Part shown: piece after piece, positions 34,335-45,709 of the stretch
How the letters are laid out: each line of letters begins with the position of its first letter
Numbering within the stretch: position 1 is the stretch's first letter
Source of the DNA: Terfezia claveryi
Lineage: Eukaryota > Ascomycota > Pezizomycetes > Pezizales > Pezizaceae
NCBI GenBank assembly: GCA_015179025.1
Contig: WHUX01000039.1
Location: forward strand, 62,001 to 126,000
Direction of reading: 5' to 3'
DNA length: 64,000 nucleotides
Program-made: the position numbers and the translations under genes
The notes under the pieces: model-generated
Told to the model about the DNA's origin: nothing
Seen by the model: only the letters and a program-made list of their open reading frames with translations
Databases searched by the model: none

Positions 34335-34520
34335 GGAACCCATAAATTTTCAGCTGAAAACGCCATGTCCCCAGAGCAATTACCACCTGAATTGGATATG
34401 TTAGGGATACCGACACCTATTGAGGCTATGATGTTAGCTCTCGTACATCCAGTAATCCGAGTATATAAAGTTCGGGGTTTTGAGCAATATAAAGGTAGGA
34501 AGATCCATGCCATTTGCCAC
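34335..34520 (+). pseudogene. Helitron-like replicase N-terminal fragment
   Basis: The frame contains KFSAENAMSPEQLPPELDML then GIPTPIEAMMLALVHPVIRV and YKVRGFEQYKG. The order FSxxNxM, PxxL, LTxIExxLIAxVHPVxxVYxLRG is the conserved start of the Helitron helicase-like protein (DUF6570 type). Only about 60 residues survive; no helicase or Rep domain follows. Confidence 0.6.
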
Positions 34521-34781
34521 TGGTTCCAACGGAATTCATACGTGCTCCCCCTCTCTCACATTTTCTGTCCCAATTCGAAACTCTGGGAACCTTTATCAAC
34601 TCCTTTCTACTCCTTCAGGTGGTAAGACTCCCAATCTTCGTCTCCAGGCTCCAGTATCTCCTCACAGCAGTCGAATGGACCTACGTCTACACTCCTGTTG
34701 AGAGCTTTCAGATGAAATTATTATTGCAATTAGAAGATATGTATTTAAAGAACTGTATTATCTAATTTACCTGAAGGTCTC

Positions 34782-34836
34782 CCGCCGCATAACCTTAGGT
34801 TGAATCGGCGTATAGACTATTAAAAAAAAAAAAAAA
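34782..34836 (+). mobile_element. Tiny retroposed fragment with 13-bp target duplication
   Basis: ACCTGAAGGTCTC at 34769-34781 is repeated exactly at 34837-34849. Between them are 39 bp of unique sequence (starting CCGCCGCATAACC) and a run of 16 A residues. This is the hallmark of LINE-driven target-primed insertion of a very short 3' fragment. The source transcript is not recognised. Confidence 0.85.
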
Positions 34837-34849
34837 ACCTGAAGGTCTC

Positions 34850-36290
34850 GAACCTCAGTAATTCACTTTTTGTAAGCAAAGGCTTGCAAATTTAGGATCC
34901 CTTCTTCGATTGTAAGCCATGCAGGCAAAATTTATTCTGGACAAACACTGTCTTTATCCACTTAGTATTGTGACAGGTGAGGGCCTCATGGAAGGAGAGA
35001 AAGCCTTACAGGAAAGGATAGAGTGAATATAGTGAATGGGCAGCCCTTCTCCGGATGCCCCCCACCATACCATATTGTGTGAATTACTTCCGGTTCCCGT
35101 GTTTTGCTGTACTTTTGTACTTTTGTACAAACTCTCAAAGGCATATGCCCTCAATCCGTAACTGATTCCCCACGAGAATACCCATTCTGTGAAGTCTTCT
35201 CAAGGCCTTCATAGTGATGCTAGGCTTGATGAAATACAAAGGATATAGATGACATACAGTAACGTGCCGTCCTTGTTCGCACCCCACTCATTTTACACCA
35301 GAACTGCCCTTTTTTCGAATATTGTCAAAGGTCGACGGTACAGCCATTTCACAAATAAATAAAAATTATCTTAACAGCAGCTAGTTCTCTGACATATTGT
35401 TGTCTCAAAGTCAGAAATTGAATTTTGCGTGTTGAGATCTGCAGAAGTTGGGGATATGGTTGTCATTTACCTAATACATAAAATCTTTTATGAGATTACT
35501 ATATACCTCCGCCTTGAGTGGGAATTCTATGCTGTGGTTTTTTTGGTATTTCATGGAAACACATTCAGAAAAAAATTGGGAGTGAGTTTGACATTTAGTT
35601 CCGTGTGATGGGACTAAGTAGCGAGCATAGCTGAGGATGACTTCAAAAGAGGGCACTTTTGGCTATTGTTGAGTAAACCAGACTAGTTGCGGTGTTTTGC
35701 GTTGCCTAGAAGCCTAAGCGAACTAGCTACTGTAGTTGAAGTCTCGGGTGTGGCGTTCCAACACGGCAACGTGTTCGGATCCAGGAATATCTTGGGGGTG
35801 ATCCCGGTGTTGACATCTAAGGACACCGAATCGAGCAGGAGGAAATGATGAAGGATTCTGAGCTACCTTGGAAATTTCCTGTTTGGGTGCCACCTTACCC
35901 TCATTACTACCTTGGGAAGTGGATACCTTATTGGGTTGTCATGGCACAATTGCTATTTAAGATAAACCTACGGGAGTCTTTCCTCGCTCTTTCCCACAAC
36001 CTACATTAACTGAAGACTTCTCAGGATGTTTCCTGTCTTCGTGATTATTTTGAGCTATATTCACGAGCCTCCATTTTACAGCCTCCACTCTACAACCTCT
36101 ACTCAACAGCCTCCACTCTATAACAATAACATCCCTTCCCTTGCAATCTGACCAACCCGAAGACTTCTTCCTGTCTCAAATCCCTCCTACAAGGCTCTCT
36201 CCTCTTCTCTGAGGATACCTCCTTCGTGGCCTTTTCTCTTCTTTCCTCCAGGGTTTGCTCCTCTCGAGTATGGCAGATGAGAAAAGGGCT
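34850..36290. other. No gene recognised
   Basis: Short frames only. A CTCCA-repeated patch lies at 36068-36125 (GCCTCCACTCTACAACCTC and variants). Confidence 0.5.
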
Positions 36291-36304
36291 TTGATGGCAT
36301 AGGC

Positions 36305-36560
36305 AAGAATACTTCCCGGATGAATCATGGAAATATAGCTAACATCTATCAGTGCTCATCGGAAATGGCAGTGATCTCACAGGCATATGTAATATCACTC
36401 TTAAAACCGATGTTGCAAGCATAGCTAACACATCTCCAAGACTCAGCAGTTATGGCAGTGGTTTTGACAGGCATACGTAAGGGTAGATATTCTGCGTCCT
36501 GATTTTGTTGAGATAGCTAAACCTCTTCCAGGGCTCAGTGGATGGTGCCATCATCCCCCA
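36305..36560. repeat. Three diverged ~100-bp tandem units
   Basis: Each starts with ATAGCTAA and continues with a CAG..CTCAKCRG block, then GGCAGTG and ACAGGCATAYGTAA (36335, 36420 and 36512). Divergence is high. Confidence 0.6.
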
Positions 36561-37199
36561 GCAGCAGCTTTTACAGCAACCCCTTGCTCAGCCATAGCCT
36601 GCTTGTCATGATGGTATATCAACCCCTCCCCCATGGCTTAACCTACGACACCCTCGGTGCGTTCTAAGTATACCATCGTCGTCCCAAGGATGCTCGTGCA
36701 TCTCTCCGATCTATGAAGCATAGTGGTGGGAAAACTCAATATCAAACACCGAATACTGCCCCTTCTAATACGACCTCCCCGTCGACCCCCCTCATAGGCT
36801 GAATATCTCCTTAGAGTCTATGATCTCTAGGAAGCCTTTACCTATACATGTCATACATAATGGCAAAAACGATGTGTTGCAAATTTGCAGCTTTTAGGCG
36901 CTGTGCCGAGATCACGCCGATTACAGGAGGTTCCATAATACAACGGGAGACTCTGATGGCTGCTATCCGCAACAGAGCTTACATGAGTTAATTAAATAAT
37001 TGTCACAATACCTATCCCTACGGGTTAGTCTCTGGAAGTGCCATTAACATAGACTTTGGTGGAAGCTACTCCTTTGCAGCCCTCAGGTTGCGTCAGATCT
37101 CATTGCAAGCTAGTTTTTCGGTCATCGGAGACAACTGCAAGATCTCCACGAAGGGAACTTAAAAACCAGTGGTCCTCAAATCTTTTCTTCAATAACATT

Positions 37200-38301
37200 C
37201 GAAATTGAAGATCCTCATTAATCCCTTCGACTTTTTATGTTCCCTCCTCTACTTCCTTTCTTCCATAAATCTCAAACCCTTTATCGGAAGCACAAACTGC
37301 GGTGCTCTTACTTTATTAGCCTCCTCAACCCCTTTCTCCATTATACCTGTACTCCATCCCCATCGGCACAACTCTTATACAACTTTCACCATTTGCGTAT
37401 CCGTTCTATCATTACAGTGGCCACCCGCACACTCAACTCAGGGAATTAGGATTCTCTACGGCACAATCCGAGGCCCTCTCCTCCCTGGTGCCCTTCCATT
37501 TTCAAGGGTATATATATTCAGTTGGTTTCCAATGCTATGACAATTCGAATAATTAGGTCTTCATTTTGCTACGCAGCTTGACCACTACCCCGGTGATGAT
37601 TATTTTTTTCCAGATTTGGGTGATAAAGCCCAAGGATAAAGATTCTACCCAAGATTTTACGACACGCCGAACCAGAGTACATACAAGGGTACATAACGCT
37701 GGACTCCCTGGCACACCACACAAACTTTGGAAGAATAAATTATTACCTCCAACTATTACCTACCAACTCCGTTCAATTTAAATCCCCACTGATACCCGAT
37801 TTCAATGGAGATGAATACAATGGGAGCACTCTATCAAGTCCACAATCAACTCTAGGTGCTGAGGCAATTAATTGGCATCATCAACCCCTTAGACTCCTCA
37901 ATTTCAACCGTCCCCTTAACTTACCCAAATCTCCTGAACTATGCCGCTCCTCACTTCCACTCCAATCCATCTTCTACAAAGATAAGAGTTTTCGCTCCAA
38001 TTTCCCTCCCCCCACAAATTTGTGTCTCAGGGGTCCTTTTGGCGGACGAGGTTGGGAGTCTTCTTCGCAGGGTAGGTCGACCCCTTCCCTAACACGCCGG
38101 CTATGTCACTAATGATTTCATGACCACTAGGAGTCTTCTATATCCATGCCAAATCATTCACCGCGATATCCTATGTCCGCAGCCACATAGGAATACCAGG
38201 TAACGAAAAGGCTTACGGATCCTGTATCACCCGGGTTTCTGGGTGGCTCATCATGGTCCGATCGCACATGAGTAATGTAATTAAAAAAGAAAAGAAAAGA
38301 A
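37200..38301 (+). pseudogene. LINE 3' relic with RNase H end and tail
   Basis: Near 38150-38215 the translation AISYVRSHIGIPGNEKAYGS is the H(V/I)GIxGNExAD segment that closes RNase H domains of Tad-like LINEs. It runs into the family tail (CACCCGGGTTTCTGGGTGGC) and an A-rich end at 38279-38301. Upstream sequence to 37200 is coding-like but too broken to assign. Confidence 0.6.
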
Positions 38302-38369
38302 CAGGCTGGCCTAGCTTTCACCACATTTTACGACCGCACAAGATATTCTTAAGATACAGGACGAGCACT

Positions 38370-38600
38370 TGGTCGGAACTCGACAATCAGAGCAGCTGCA
38401 GAAGGCAGACGGTACTGCAGTCTCACCGTCTACAACATGAATATCTAGGGAAACAATTTTCGTGATCCCTTCCTCCTCATTTGAAGCTTTTCGCCGCTCT
38501 CCTTTCCTCCGCTCTTCTGTTCTCGCACAAAATCCTCGAGCGCATTGGTTCACAACATTTGCGAGAGCATCCATACCTCGGCTAGTAGATGGTTATATAT
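38370..38600 (+). mobile_element. LINE 5' UTR relic
   Basis: CACTTGGTCGGAACTCGACA, AATATCTAGGGAAACAA and CCTCATTTGAAGCTTTTCGCC parallel 19327-19470 of the ORF1-only LINE in the same order. Confidence 0.7.
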
Positions 38601-38749
38601 AAGCGATGCAATTTCAACGGCGGCATCTCCAGCCCATATAAGCCATATGAGCCCTCCATCGGCTTCCTCAGCTCATATTGGCCTTACGAGCCCTCCAACA
38701 GTGTCAAATCCAGCTGCAAACCCAGCGGCCTCATTATTCACTAACATAC

Positions 38750-39240
38750 TGCATTAGGGCATGCAGCTAATATGTATCCAACTACATATGCAGATGGCGA
38801 ACTCTTACACAAGCTTTATTTGCAGTCCTTGCCTTATGTCAAAATCAACAAGCAACACTCCATTCGCTCTTTTCAATGCCCCTCTACTAGAGCATTTGAA
38901 CTCATTCACAGCGATTTGAGTGGCAAACAGCCTACACCATCATACGGTGACTCTTTCTATTACAACATGTTTATAGACGACTTTACCCGCATGGCATGGA
39001 TATATTATTTAAAAGCCAAAACGGACGCATACCAAGTGATTATTGACTTCATCTCCTATATCCAGAGACAGTTCAATACCACCGTTTTATCTGTCTTAAC
39101 TGACAATGGTGGTGAGTACGAATACGCCATATAAGGACACCCCCTTATTCCCATGAATCCAATGGTGTTGCAGAACGGTATAAGCGGTCCATACAGACAA
39201 TGGTAAGAGGCATGCTCACCTATTCAATAGAAGTCTAATA
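38750..39240 (+). pseudogene. Ty1/copia integrase fragment
   Basis: LGHAANMYPTTYADG resembles the GAG-pre-integrase HRRLGHAN region. It is followed by FELIHSDLSG (first catalytic Asp), YYNMFIDDFTRMAWIYYLKA and VLTDNGGEYEY (second Asp). After a stop at 39134, another frame gives SHESNGVAERYKRSIQTMVR with the catalytic Glu. No reverse transcriptase follows, so this is a truncated relic. Confidence 0.8.
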
Positions 39241-39600
39241 ATTGGGGATTGTCTCAGGGCCATGACCGGAGAGCGATGCAATGAGGAGCAAACTTCACTT
39301 AAGAGCGGACTATGCGGGGGGAGCCGATGCAAAGCACTCTAGGCTGACTACAAAAATAAGAAAGTCGGAATAGAGATAGAAATGTAATAGCGGTTTGAAG
39401 ACAAGAGATATTGGAACCAAAGAGCAAATACAATTGGACATAGGAAGAGCGAGTTCAACTCAGGTTTGTTGGATATGCATTCCAACAGCACTCAACTGAG
39501 TGAGTTACGTGCTGGCATCACGAATATCGTAGCGAGGATGGCCACCACATCGTTGTTCAATTGCCTTGATTAGCTCACAGGGTGGAGCTTGAACTGACCG
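39241..39600. other. Noncoding, possible LTR remnant
   Basis: TGCATTCCAACAGC near 39476 resembles the CGTTCCAACA ends seen at 33352 and 61273, which may be ends of one LTR family. Nothing else recognised. Confidence 0.35.
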
Positions 39601-39649
39601 GAGGCCTCCAACACTTCCGTTATGGCCCCTCCACGATTCGATATATTTC

Positions 39650-40670
39650 TCTTTATATTAAAGAATAAATCAATAAAACTTAACCATGCAGCTTATACCA
39701 CTCTTCTCTTGTCCGGTTGGCACGACCCCAGTGCCAGCCGGACTACTCTTCTCTCTCATTAGGGTTTCCATTTATCAAGCTTTAATGTCTCGAACTGCGT
39801 CTTAGGTCAAATAATGTTGAGATTCTCGTGACTTCAGTTATTTCCCCTCCACGATTTCAAATATTTTCCTTTATTTTTATTAATTTATGTCGAGATAAAA
39901 TATACAGCTTCCTTCCCTATATACCACCCCTCTTTAGTCCGGCTGGCACCGGGGTTGTGCCAGCCGGACTACTCTTCTCTCTCATTAGGGTTTCCTTTTG
40001 TCAGGCTTATATATAAGGAACAGTTATACAGCTTCCTTTGTTATCTACCACTTTTCTCTAGTCTGGTTGGCACGACCCATCATGCCAACCATACTACTCT
40101 TCTCTCTCATTCGGTTCCCCTTCGTCAAGCTTCAACGCCCCGAGCAGCGTTATGTGGGCCAATTAACAGTCAAATCATGTTGGAATTCTTTTGACTTCTT
40201 TTATTTCTCATCTTTCAAATATCTTTCTTTAGTTTTATTAATATCTATATAAAATTGTAGCTATACAGTTTCCTTTCTTATATACCACTCTTCTCTAGTA
40301 GGGCTGGCACGAGGGGTCGTGCCAGCACTACTACTCTTCTCTCTCATCAGGGTTTCCCTTTGTCAAGCATTAATGTCTCCAACTGCGTCGGGAGGATTAA
40401 TTAACAGTCAAATCATGTTGAAGATTTGGTTTCTTCGGTTATTCTGCGTCCCGATTTCGGATATTTTCTTTCCATACAGCTTCTCCTTCAACTAATACTC
40501 TCCTCTCTCATCATGGTTTCTCTGTCAAGTTTTAATGTCTCGAACTGCGTCGAGATTTTATCTATTTTTCTTTCCCTATCTCCTCTGCAAGCATGCTACA
40601 CCTCTCTCTCATCACTGTTTCCCGTTGTCAAGTTTTAATTTCTCAAACTGGGTCAGGCGGGCCAATTAAC
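39650..40670. repeat. Tandem array of diverged units carrying hairpins
   Basis: Five to six units repeat the order: ATACAGCTTCCTT, TATATACCACTCTTCTCT, a hairpin, TACTCTTCTCTCTCATTAGG, TCAAGCTTTAATGTCTCGAA, TTATTTCCCCTCCACGATTT and TATTTTT. The hairpins sit at about 39713, 39930, 40058 and 40298. Their stem sequences differ (GTCCGGCTGGCAC, GTCTGGTTGGCA, GGGCTGGCAC) but mostly stay self-complementary. Confidence 0.85.
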
Positions 40671-40671
40671 A

Positions 40672-40765
40672 TGTCCTACCCTTGAATCTACTTGGCTTTC
40701 TGGTAGCTCAAGATGGTGGGACCATATATGAGTACTGAGTTTTCTCTTTAGAAATAAAAATTTTC
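40672..40765 (+). mobile_element. LINE 3' tail relic
   Basis: CCTACCCTTGAATCTACTTG then CTTTCTGGTAGCTC and AGTACTGAGT match the tail of the ORF1-only LINE (21004-21070) and related copies. Heavily diverged; no target duplication found. Confidence 0.6.
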
Positions 40766-41738
40766 CTTTGGTATATCTTTGCAGTCGACCTTTTTTTCTA
40801 CGTATGGTATTTTGGCACCACTTTTGACCAACGTTGAACCAAGTCACTTCTTCCCTTGTACTTTAATCATATTGAGGAATTGTGGTTGTTCTTTTCGACT
40901 TCTAAATATGGAGAAAGTCTATGGAGGAAATTCGTTATAAGGAGAGGGGAGAGTTTGGGGTCTACATGGAAGTAGGTGCCGTTATGCGACGACGGTACAT
41001 AGGAGATGGGGGGCTTGTGGAGGAAGATATTGGAAGTGCACCAGAGTTTGCAGCTGGAGAGAGATTTGCATTCGATATTACAATTACGGAAACTTGCTTG
41101 GTGCATTAACCTCTATTCCGTGTGTCCCGGGGCTTCCGGCGTGCGATATCCAATATTCAAGAACAATAATCTATGCCTAGAACCTTTTGTATTGATCCCT
41201 CCACCAACCTCTCCTATCAATCGACGCATCAGTTTGGGAGGCAAAACCAATTCATTTATTTTCCGCAGATAGTTTGAGTAAAAAATACCATATCTCTCAA
41301 TTCGTAAATTCCGCTTTCCCCACTTCTCTGTGCTATACTTTTTTCTAGAAGTTGCAGAAGGAAAGGAAGAAAAGAAAAAAAGGATGAAAACACCCCACTT
41401 CCTTCATTTCTCTGTACCCTGATATCTCCCATTTCCCACATCCCACACTTGTCTGCCCTCTCAATCGCTTCTTCCGCCTTGCTTTGCTCAGACCTCATAA
41501 TCTCCCTTTTTCAAGTGTTTGTAAAGTTTGGGTTTTGATTCGAATCGTAGTTCCGTTGCTGGGTTTGCCGGGTAACTTGTTTTTGGTCCTTACATAGCCT
41601 TATACTGTTTGGGTCTGAGTCCCATCATTTCCAGAATCGTTCATAGGGTTCTCTCGGTACTTAACGGTTTCGTTAGGGTAACCGCAAATATCATGTCTCT
41701 AGTGGGATTGTAATGCACCTCGATTGTGTTTTGTTCTA
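40766..41738. other. No gene recognised
   Basis: Overlapping short frames on both strands near 40867-41272, none with a recognisable domain. Confidence 0.45.
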
Positions 41739-42015
41739 CTACTTCCGAATGAAACGTTGTCTGCCATGTTTGTATTTCGGTCTCCCAGGATATTCGGGAT
41801 TAGCCGTGAGCGCATTTGCACCCTGATTATACCCTAACGGCTGTATAGGGTCCGAGGCTTTGAACCCCATTCCTTTCAGGAATGAGGCTATCCATATGCT
41901 CTCTTTTGTTGCTTCTGTACCCGCTAGGCATTCCGCTTCCGTAGTACACAGTGCCACCTTTTGTTGCTTCCTAATGACCCATGATACTGCACATCCCATT
42001 GAAAAAAAAGAATGT
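41739..42015 (-). pseudogene. Ty1/copia RNase H fragment
   Basis: Minus strand reads GCAVSWVIRKQQKVALCTTE, AECLAGTEATKESIWIASFL, KGMGF, then QGANALTANPEY and HGRQRFI. SWxSKKQxxVALSTTEAEY is the hallmark of copia RNase H. A further frame to 42130 may be the part just upstream. No other pol domains adjoin. Confidence 0.8.
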
Positions 42016-42189
42016 AGGCCATAGTCGCATGACTGTCTGTAGTATCATCCATAAATGCTGGATGGAAATAACTAACCACCGGAAGTGATAGAATGCAACT
42101 CGGGATGTTTTTCCGTTTTTCCCAAAACAAGTTCCGTAAACGCAGTTAACTCGATCTAACCCGATATAGAGTATTCCCGTCTTAAACCG

Positions 42190-42270
42190 GCCGTGTCAAC
42201 CAGACTAAAACCGGCCGTTTCTTTCAACCGCTATTTCTGCTAGTCTGGTTGGCACAACCTCTCGTAGAGT
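42190..42270. repeat. TCTGGTTGGCAC motif pair
   Basis: CCAACCAGACTA-like (GTCAACCAGACTAAAACC, 42196) and TAGTCTGGTTGGCACAACC (42241) in inverted orientation 40 bp apart, plus repeated AAACCGGCCGT. A member of the palindromic motif family. Confidence 0.65.
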
Positions 42271-42732
42271 TTGTTGCCACTGTCCTTACCTATGTTTAGC
42301 TTGTTCCGCTGGTTTTGTTCTCTACGATATTTCAATTTTATAATATAAAACAAGAAGAATTTCAATTTAAAGTACGCTCGTACAGTAAAGAACTCACCAC
42401 TGTGCCATGCCTACCGGCACTTCATACACCGAAATGGAGATTATGCAGTTGAACGATTTCGCAGCAATTTATTGGGGCTAACATCGCCATTGGCGAACGG
42501 TTCGACCCAACCGCAAATAGCGCCAATGACATGATTGGTGAACGATAGAACCTATTAATCTCGAGACAAAGAAAGAAATCTCGGCCTGACCCGCCTTCCT
42601 GTATTACACACTAGTTTACGAAATGTGATCCATGTATACCCTCAAAAAGAAAATGATCATGGTTCTATGAAGCGATTAGGCATTCCATGAGAGTCACCTA
42701 CTTTATCGATTAGTTTACGAAACTACTGAAAA

Positions 42733-43053
42733 TTACAGTGATAAATGGACCTCACCTATTCCTCGAATGAAGTCCGCGATCATCTCAATTCGTGATTCAA
42801 GTAAATTCAGTCTCATCTCGAAAAGTTCCAGCGTTTCCCAAACATCTCGGCTCACGTTTGGCGTGCCATTGTTATGCATTCGCCCAGGTTGGTCCATATA
42901 TAGTCTTTGTTGTCTAACACGCATGCGTAGTCTTTGTATGTCGTCATGGAGTTCAGACTGGAGAAACAGACCAGGCATTGCTACGAGTATTGCGGTAGTG
43001 GTTTGTAAAGTTGCTTGACAATTATACAATTTAGCTTCGTCCGAATATTTCAA
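42733..43053 (-). CDS. Hypothetical exon related to the gene at 15786
   Basis: 106-residue minus-strand frame. KYSDEAKLY..TAILVAMPG parallels YEANLY..ATLVAMSES of the middle exon at 16.1-16.4 kb, and both carry a following coiled coil (here ELFEMRLNLLESRIEMIADF). It ends with GG|GTGAGG, a possible donor at the position where the 16-kb copy also has one. The flanking exons were not recognised here, so this may be a partial copy. Confidence 0.35.
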   Translation of the reverse strand: MKYSDEAKLYNCQATLQTTTAILVAMPGLFLQSELHDDIQRLRMRVRQQRLYMDQPGRMHNNGTPNVSRDVWETLELFEMRLNLLESRIEMIADFIRGIGEVHLSL

Positions 43054-44089
43054 CTGTTAAATGTGACCTACACGTTTTGCGCAATCTATTCCTCAATTAA
43101 TTCGTTCCGAGAGTATATAGTTGACATAACAGATGGCGCAGTGGTAAGCCCGAATTGGGTTCACAACTCGGTATCAGATTTCAAGTGGGGTGGGCCTACT
43201 TATGAACAACAGCGATGGACGTGATGTCATCAAGGTACTTACGTGTAGGAAGTTTTATACGGGGCAAACGGCGAGACCATTATTGATAGAATTAAGTAAG
43301 CGTGAAACATTTGCTATACCTCGCTTTGCGGGTTCCTGCGGTCACTCACCTTGATGAGAAGCCTCTGGGGATTGACCCCGGCCACTTACCAGGACTTTGG
43401 CTCAATCATGATCAAGATCCTTGTGAGACAGATCTTCACGACATGAGGATGGCCGAAGATGCAAGTCATAATACTGTATGGGTTCCGAAAAGATATCTGT
43501 GTTACTTTGCCTGGCTCCTTCAATCGCTTTAGTATTAGTATGGTTGATCAAATTCTGCCTTGCCCATTGTAACCGTAGTTAACCAGCACTCTAGTAATTT
43601 TGATGACATCACATCCCGTGCTGAATGGCGTGAAATTGTCCTGCTCCAGACGCTAATTAATTCGAGGAATCGGTCAGTTTTTATTTTCCAATTCTAATCT
43701 TTTCTTCATAGACTAACCGATGCAGAATATGACGTGCTCGGGGATGAGTGAACTTTAACCCTCCGTCAAACGGCCACTCTCTTTTTGCAAGCCATTTAAT
43801 GGCTTATTCTCTTCGCACGTGTTCCGACTGCCGTAGTTTTGGTCACCCTACCGCTGTTATTATTTTTTTTTCTTTAACTCTCCTGTCCGCCGCGTTGCTG
43901 CCGCCGCAACCTCCTCTGCCCTGCTTTCATCCGAATATTCCTCCAACTCGGGATCGAAGATTCTAATCTTCACCTCTACCGATGTTGCGTAGTCCGGGTT
44001 GGCGATCTCTACCATCCCACGAATAGCCGTTCCACCACCGGTCTCAGCTCCGGCAAGTGCCTGTCATAAACGGAGGCAGCCCATCTAAC
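43054..44089. other. No gene recognised
   Basis: Short frames only; no domain could be assigned. Confidence 0.45.
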
Positions 44090-44660
44090 TCTTTTCCGGT
44101 GTATAGCTTCCTCTAACTCCGAAGAACCTGCCACCTCGCTACCCACCCCCCTTCCCGCTATCGCTACCTACCCCCCTCCCGCTATCGCTACCTCGCTACC
44201 TCCTCCCGCTCCTCCCGCCACCTTCACCTGCTGCCGCGGTCGCTACCTCGCCACCTGCTGCTGCGGTCGCGCTACCTCCTCCCGCGGTCGCGCTACCTCC
44301 TCCCGCCTCGTCCTACCTGCTGCCGTGGTCCTACCTGCTGCCGTTGTCCTACCTGCTGCCGTGGTCCTACCTGCTGCCGTGGTCCTACCTGCTGCCGTGG
44401 TCCTACCTGCTGCCGTGGTTCGTGCTCCCATGGTCGCGACCTCCTACCGCATTGTCCTACCCGCGGCCGCGGCCGCTACCTCGCCACCTCCTCCCGCGGT
44501 CTCGCTACCTCCCCGCCTCGTCCTACCCTCTCCCGCGGTCGCTACCTCCTCCCGCCTCGTCCTATCTGCTGCCGCGGTCGTACGTCCTCCCGCCCTCCCG
44601 CGGTAGCTACCTCCTCCCGCCCTCTCGCGGTACCGTAGGTACCTCCTCCCGTGGTCGCTG
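44090..44660. repeat. GC-rich minisatellite, CTACCTGCTGCCGTGGTC units
   Basis: Seven near-identical 18-bp units at 44309-44420 within a broader array of CTACCTCCTCCCGCGGTCG variants. The 18-bp period keeps frames open on both strands, so the apparent ORFs are artefacts. Confidence 0.9.
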
Positions 44661-44828
44661 CAGACCTGACTAGCCAAAACCGCCACCCGAAATTCCGAGA
44701 AGCAAAGACAAGGGCGGCATGGGAGCAGATCAGCCGTCCCCATCAGTTGTTTTTAATGGTGAACGGCACTTGGTGGTCAGTCAAATTCTAGCCATCCTGA
44801 CTACCGGGCACACTGTACTGGGATCATA

Positions 44829-45372
44829 GTGAGGAGCAAGTGCGGTACACAGGGGAGGGGTCTAGGTGGGTGGTGGGGCCCTGGAAGGGGGGCGTCCGGG
44901 AGGAACAGTGATTTAGCGCACATAGAACAGCCATGTCAGGGAAGGAGTTGGGCAGCCTCTGCAATATGGCAGGCACTTGCCGCAGCTAAGACAGGTGATA
45001 GAATTGATCATCAGGGCGACCATTGGAGATGGGGTAGAGCTACGGTGGATTACCAAGCCCTGGAGGTAGAGGTTAGCGAGTTTGACTTTGAGATTGCGGA
45101 GGAATATTCAGATGGTACCGGTAGTAGGGCGGACGGGGTTAAGGCGGCGTATAGATTTCTTCCTAGGGAGGTATGCCACGGTTATGGATGTAGAGCTACT
45201 TGGGATAGCGCAATCGTGGGAGGAGGATGGCGGCACTGGATAGCCATGGAGGAATTGTTGTGGCAGCAGGACTGTTTGTTACTCCTATGCGGCCCCTTTA
45301 GGGGGGCCATGAGGAGCCACCCGGAAACCCGGGTGAAGGGACCATGGGAAGAGGCCTAGTGAAAGACCAGTT
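44829..45372. other. LINE-related mixed segment
   Basis: A long plus frame (44829-45359) has no recognised domain. Its end at 45288-45350 is a minus-strand copy of the LINE tail (GGGGCCATGAGGAGCCACCC then GGAAACCCGGGTG). The frame is therefore unlikely to be a gene. Confidence 0.5.
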
Positions 45373-45394
45373 GACTTGAGGGTCAAGGAAGACT

Positions 45395-45530
45395 GTGGTG
45401 TTGGTCAAGGGCCATTTGAGGGTGGCGGGGAATGACGAAGCCGGTAGAAGGATTACAGTGGTGACATGGATAGGCAAGCGGATGCGTCGGCATATTGCGA
45501 GACCGGCCAGGATACGTCAAGACTTCAGGA
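45395..45530 (+). pseudogene. LINE RNase H fragment
   Basis: LVKGHLRVAGNDEAGRR corresponds to the KxHxGIxGNExADR closing motif of LINE RNase H. It follows the minus-strand LINE tail but runs on the plus strand, showing nested or rearranged insertions. Confidence 0.5.
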
Positions 45531-45709
45531 TTCATCGGAAGCCGAAAAACAACTGTGAAGCAACCAGGCGAGGCGATCAAAAGCCTGGCATATATCGTCA
45601 CGGATCGGGGTCCCATGAACATATCTGATTGGAAAGCGGGAATGCCCCTTCTGTGTGTCGTCATGTACAAGAGGTGTCTGTATGTAAGACCCAGAATACG
45701 GCCTATCTG

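Noticed and set aside
34782..34836. A tRNA gene or tRNA-derived SINE
   Set aside because: GGTTGAATCGG only loosely resembles a T-arm; no cloverleaf or A/B boxes can be drawn in 39 bases.
39650..40670. A CRISPR array
   Set aside because: Units are long, diverged and contain hairpins; the surrounding genes are eukaryotic.
44243..44743. Pro/Leu- or Arg/Thr-rich proteins on either strand
   Set aside because: Products of an 18-bp minisatellite.
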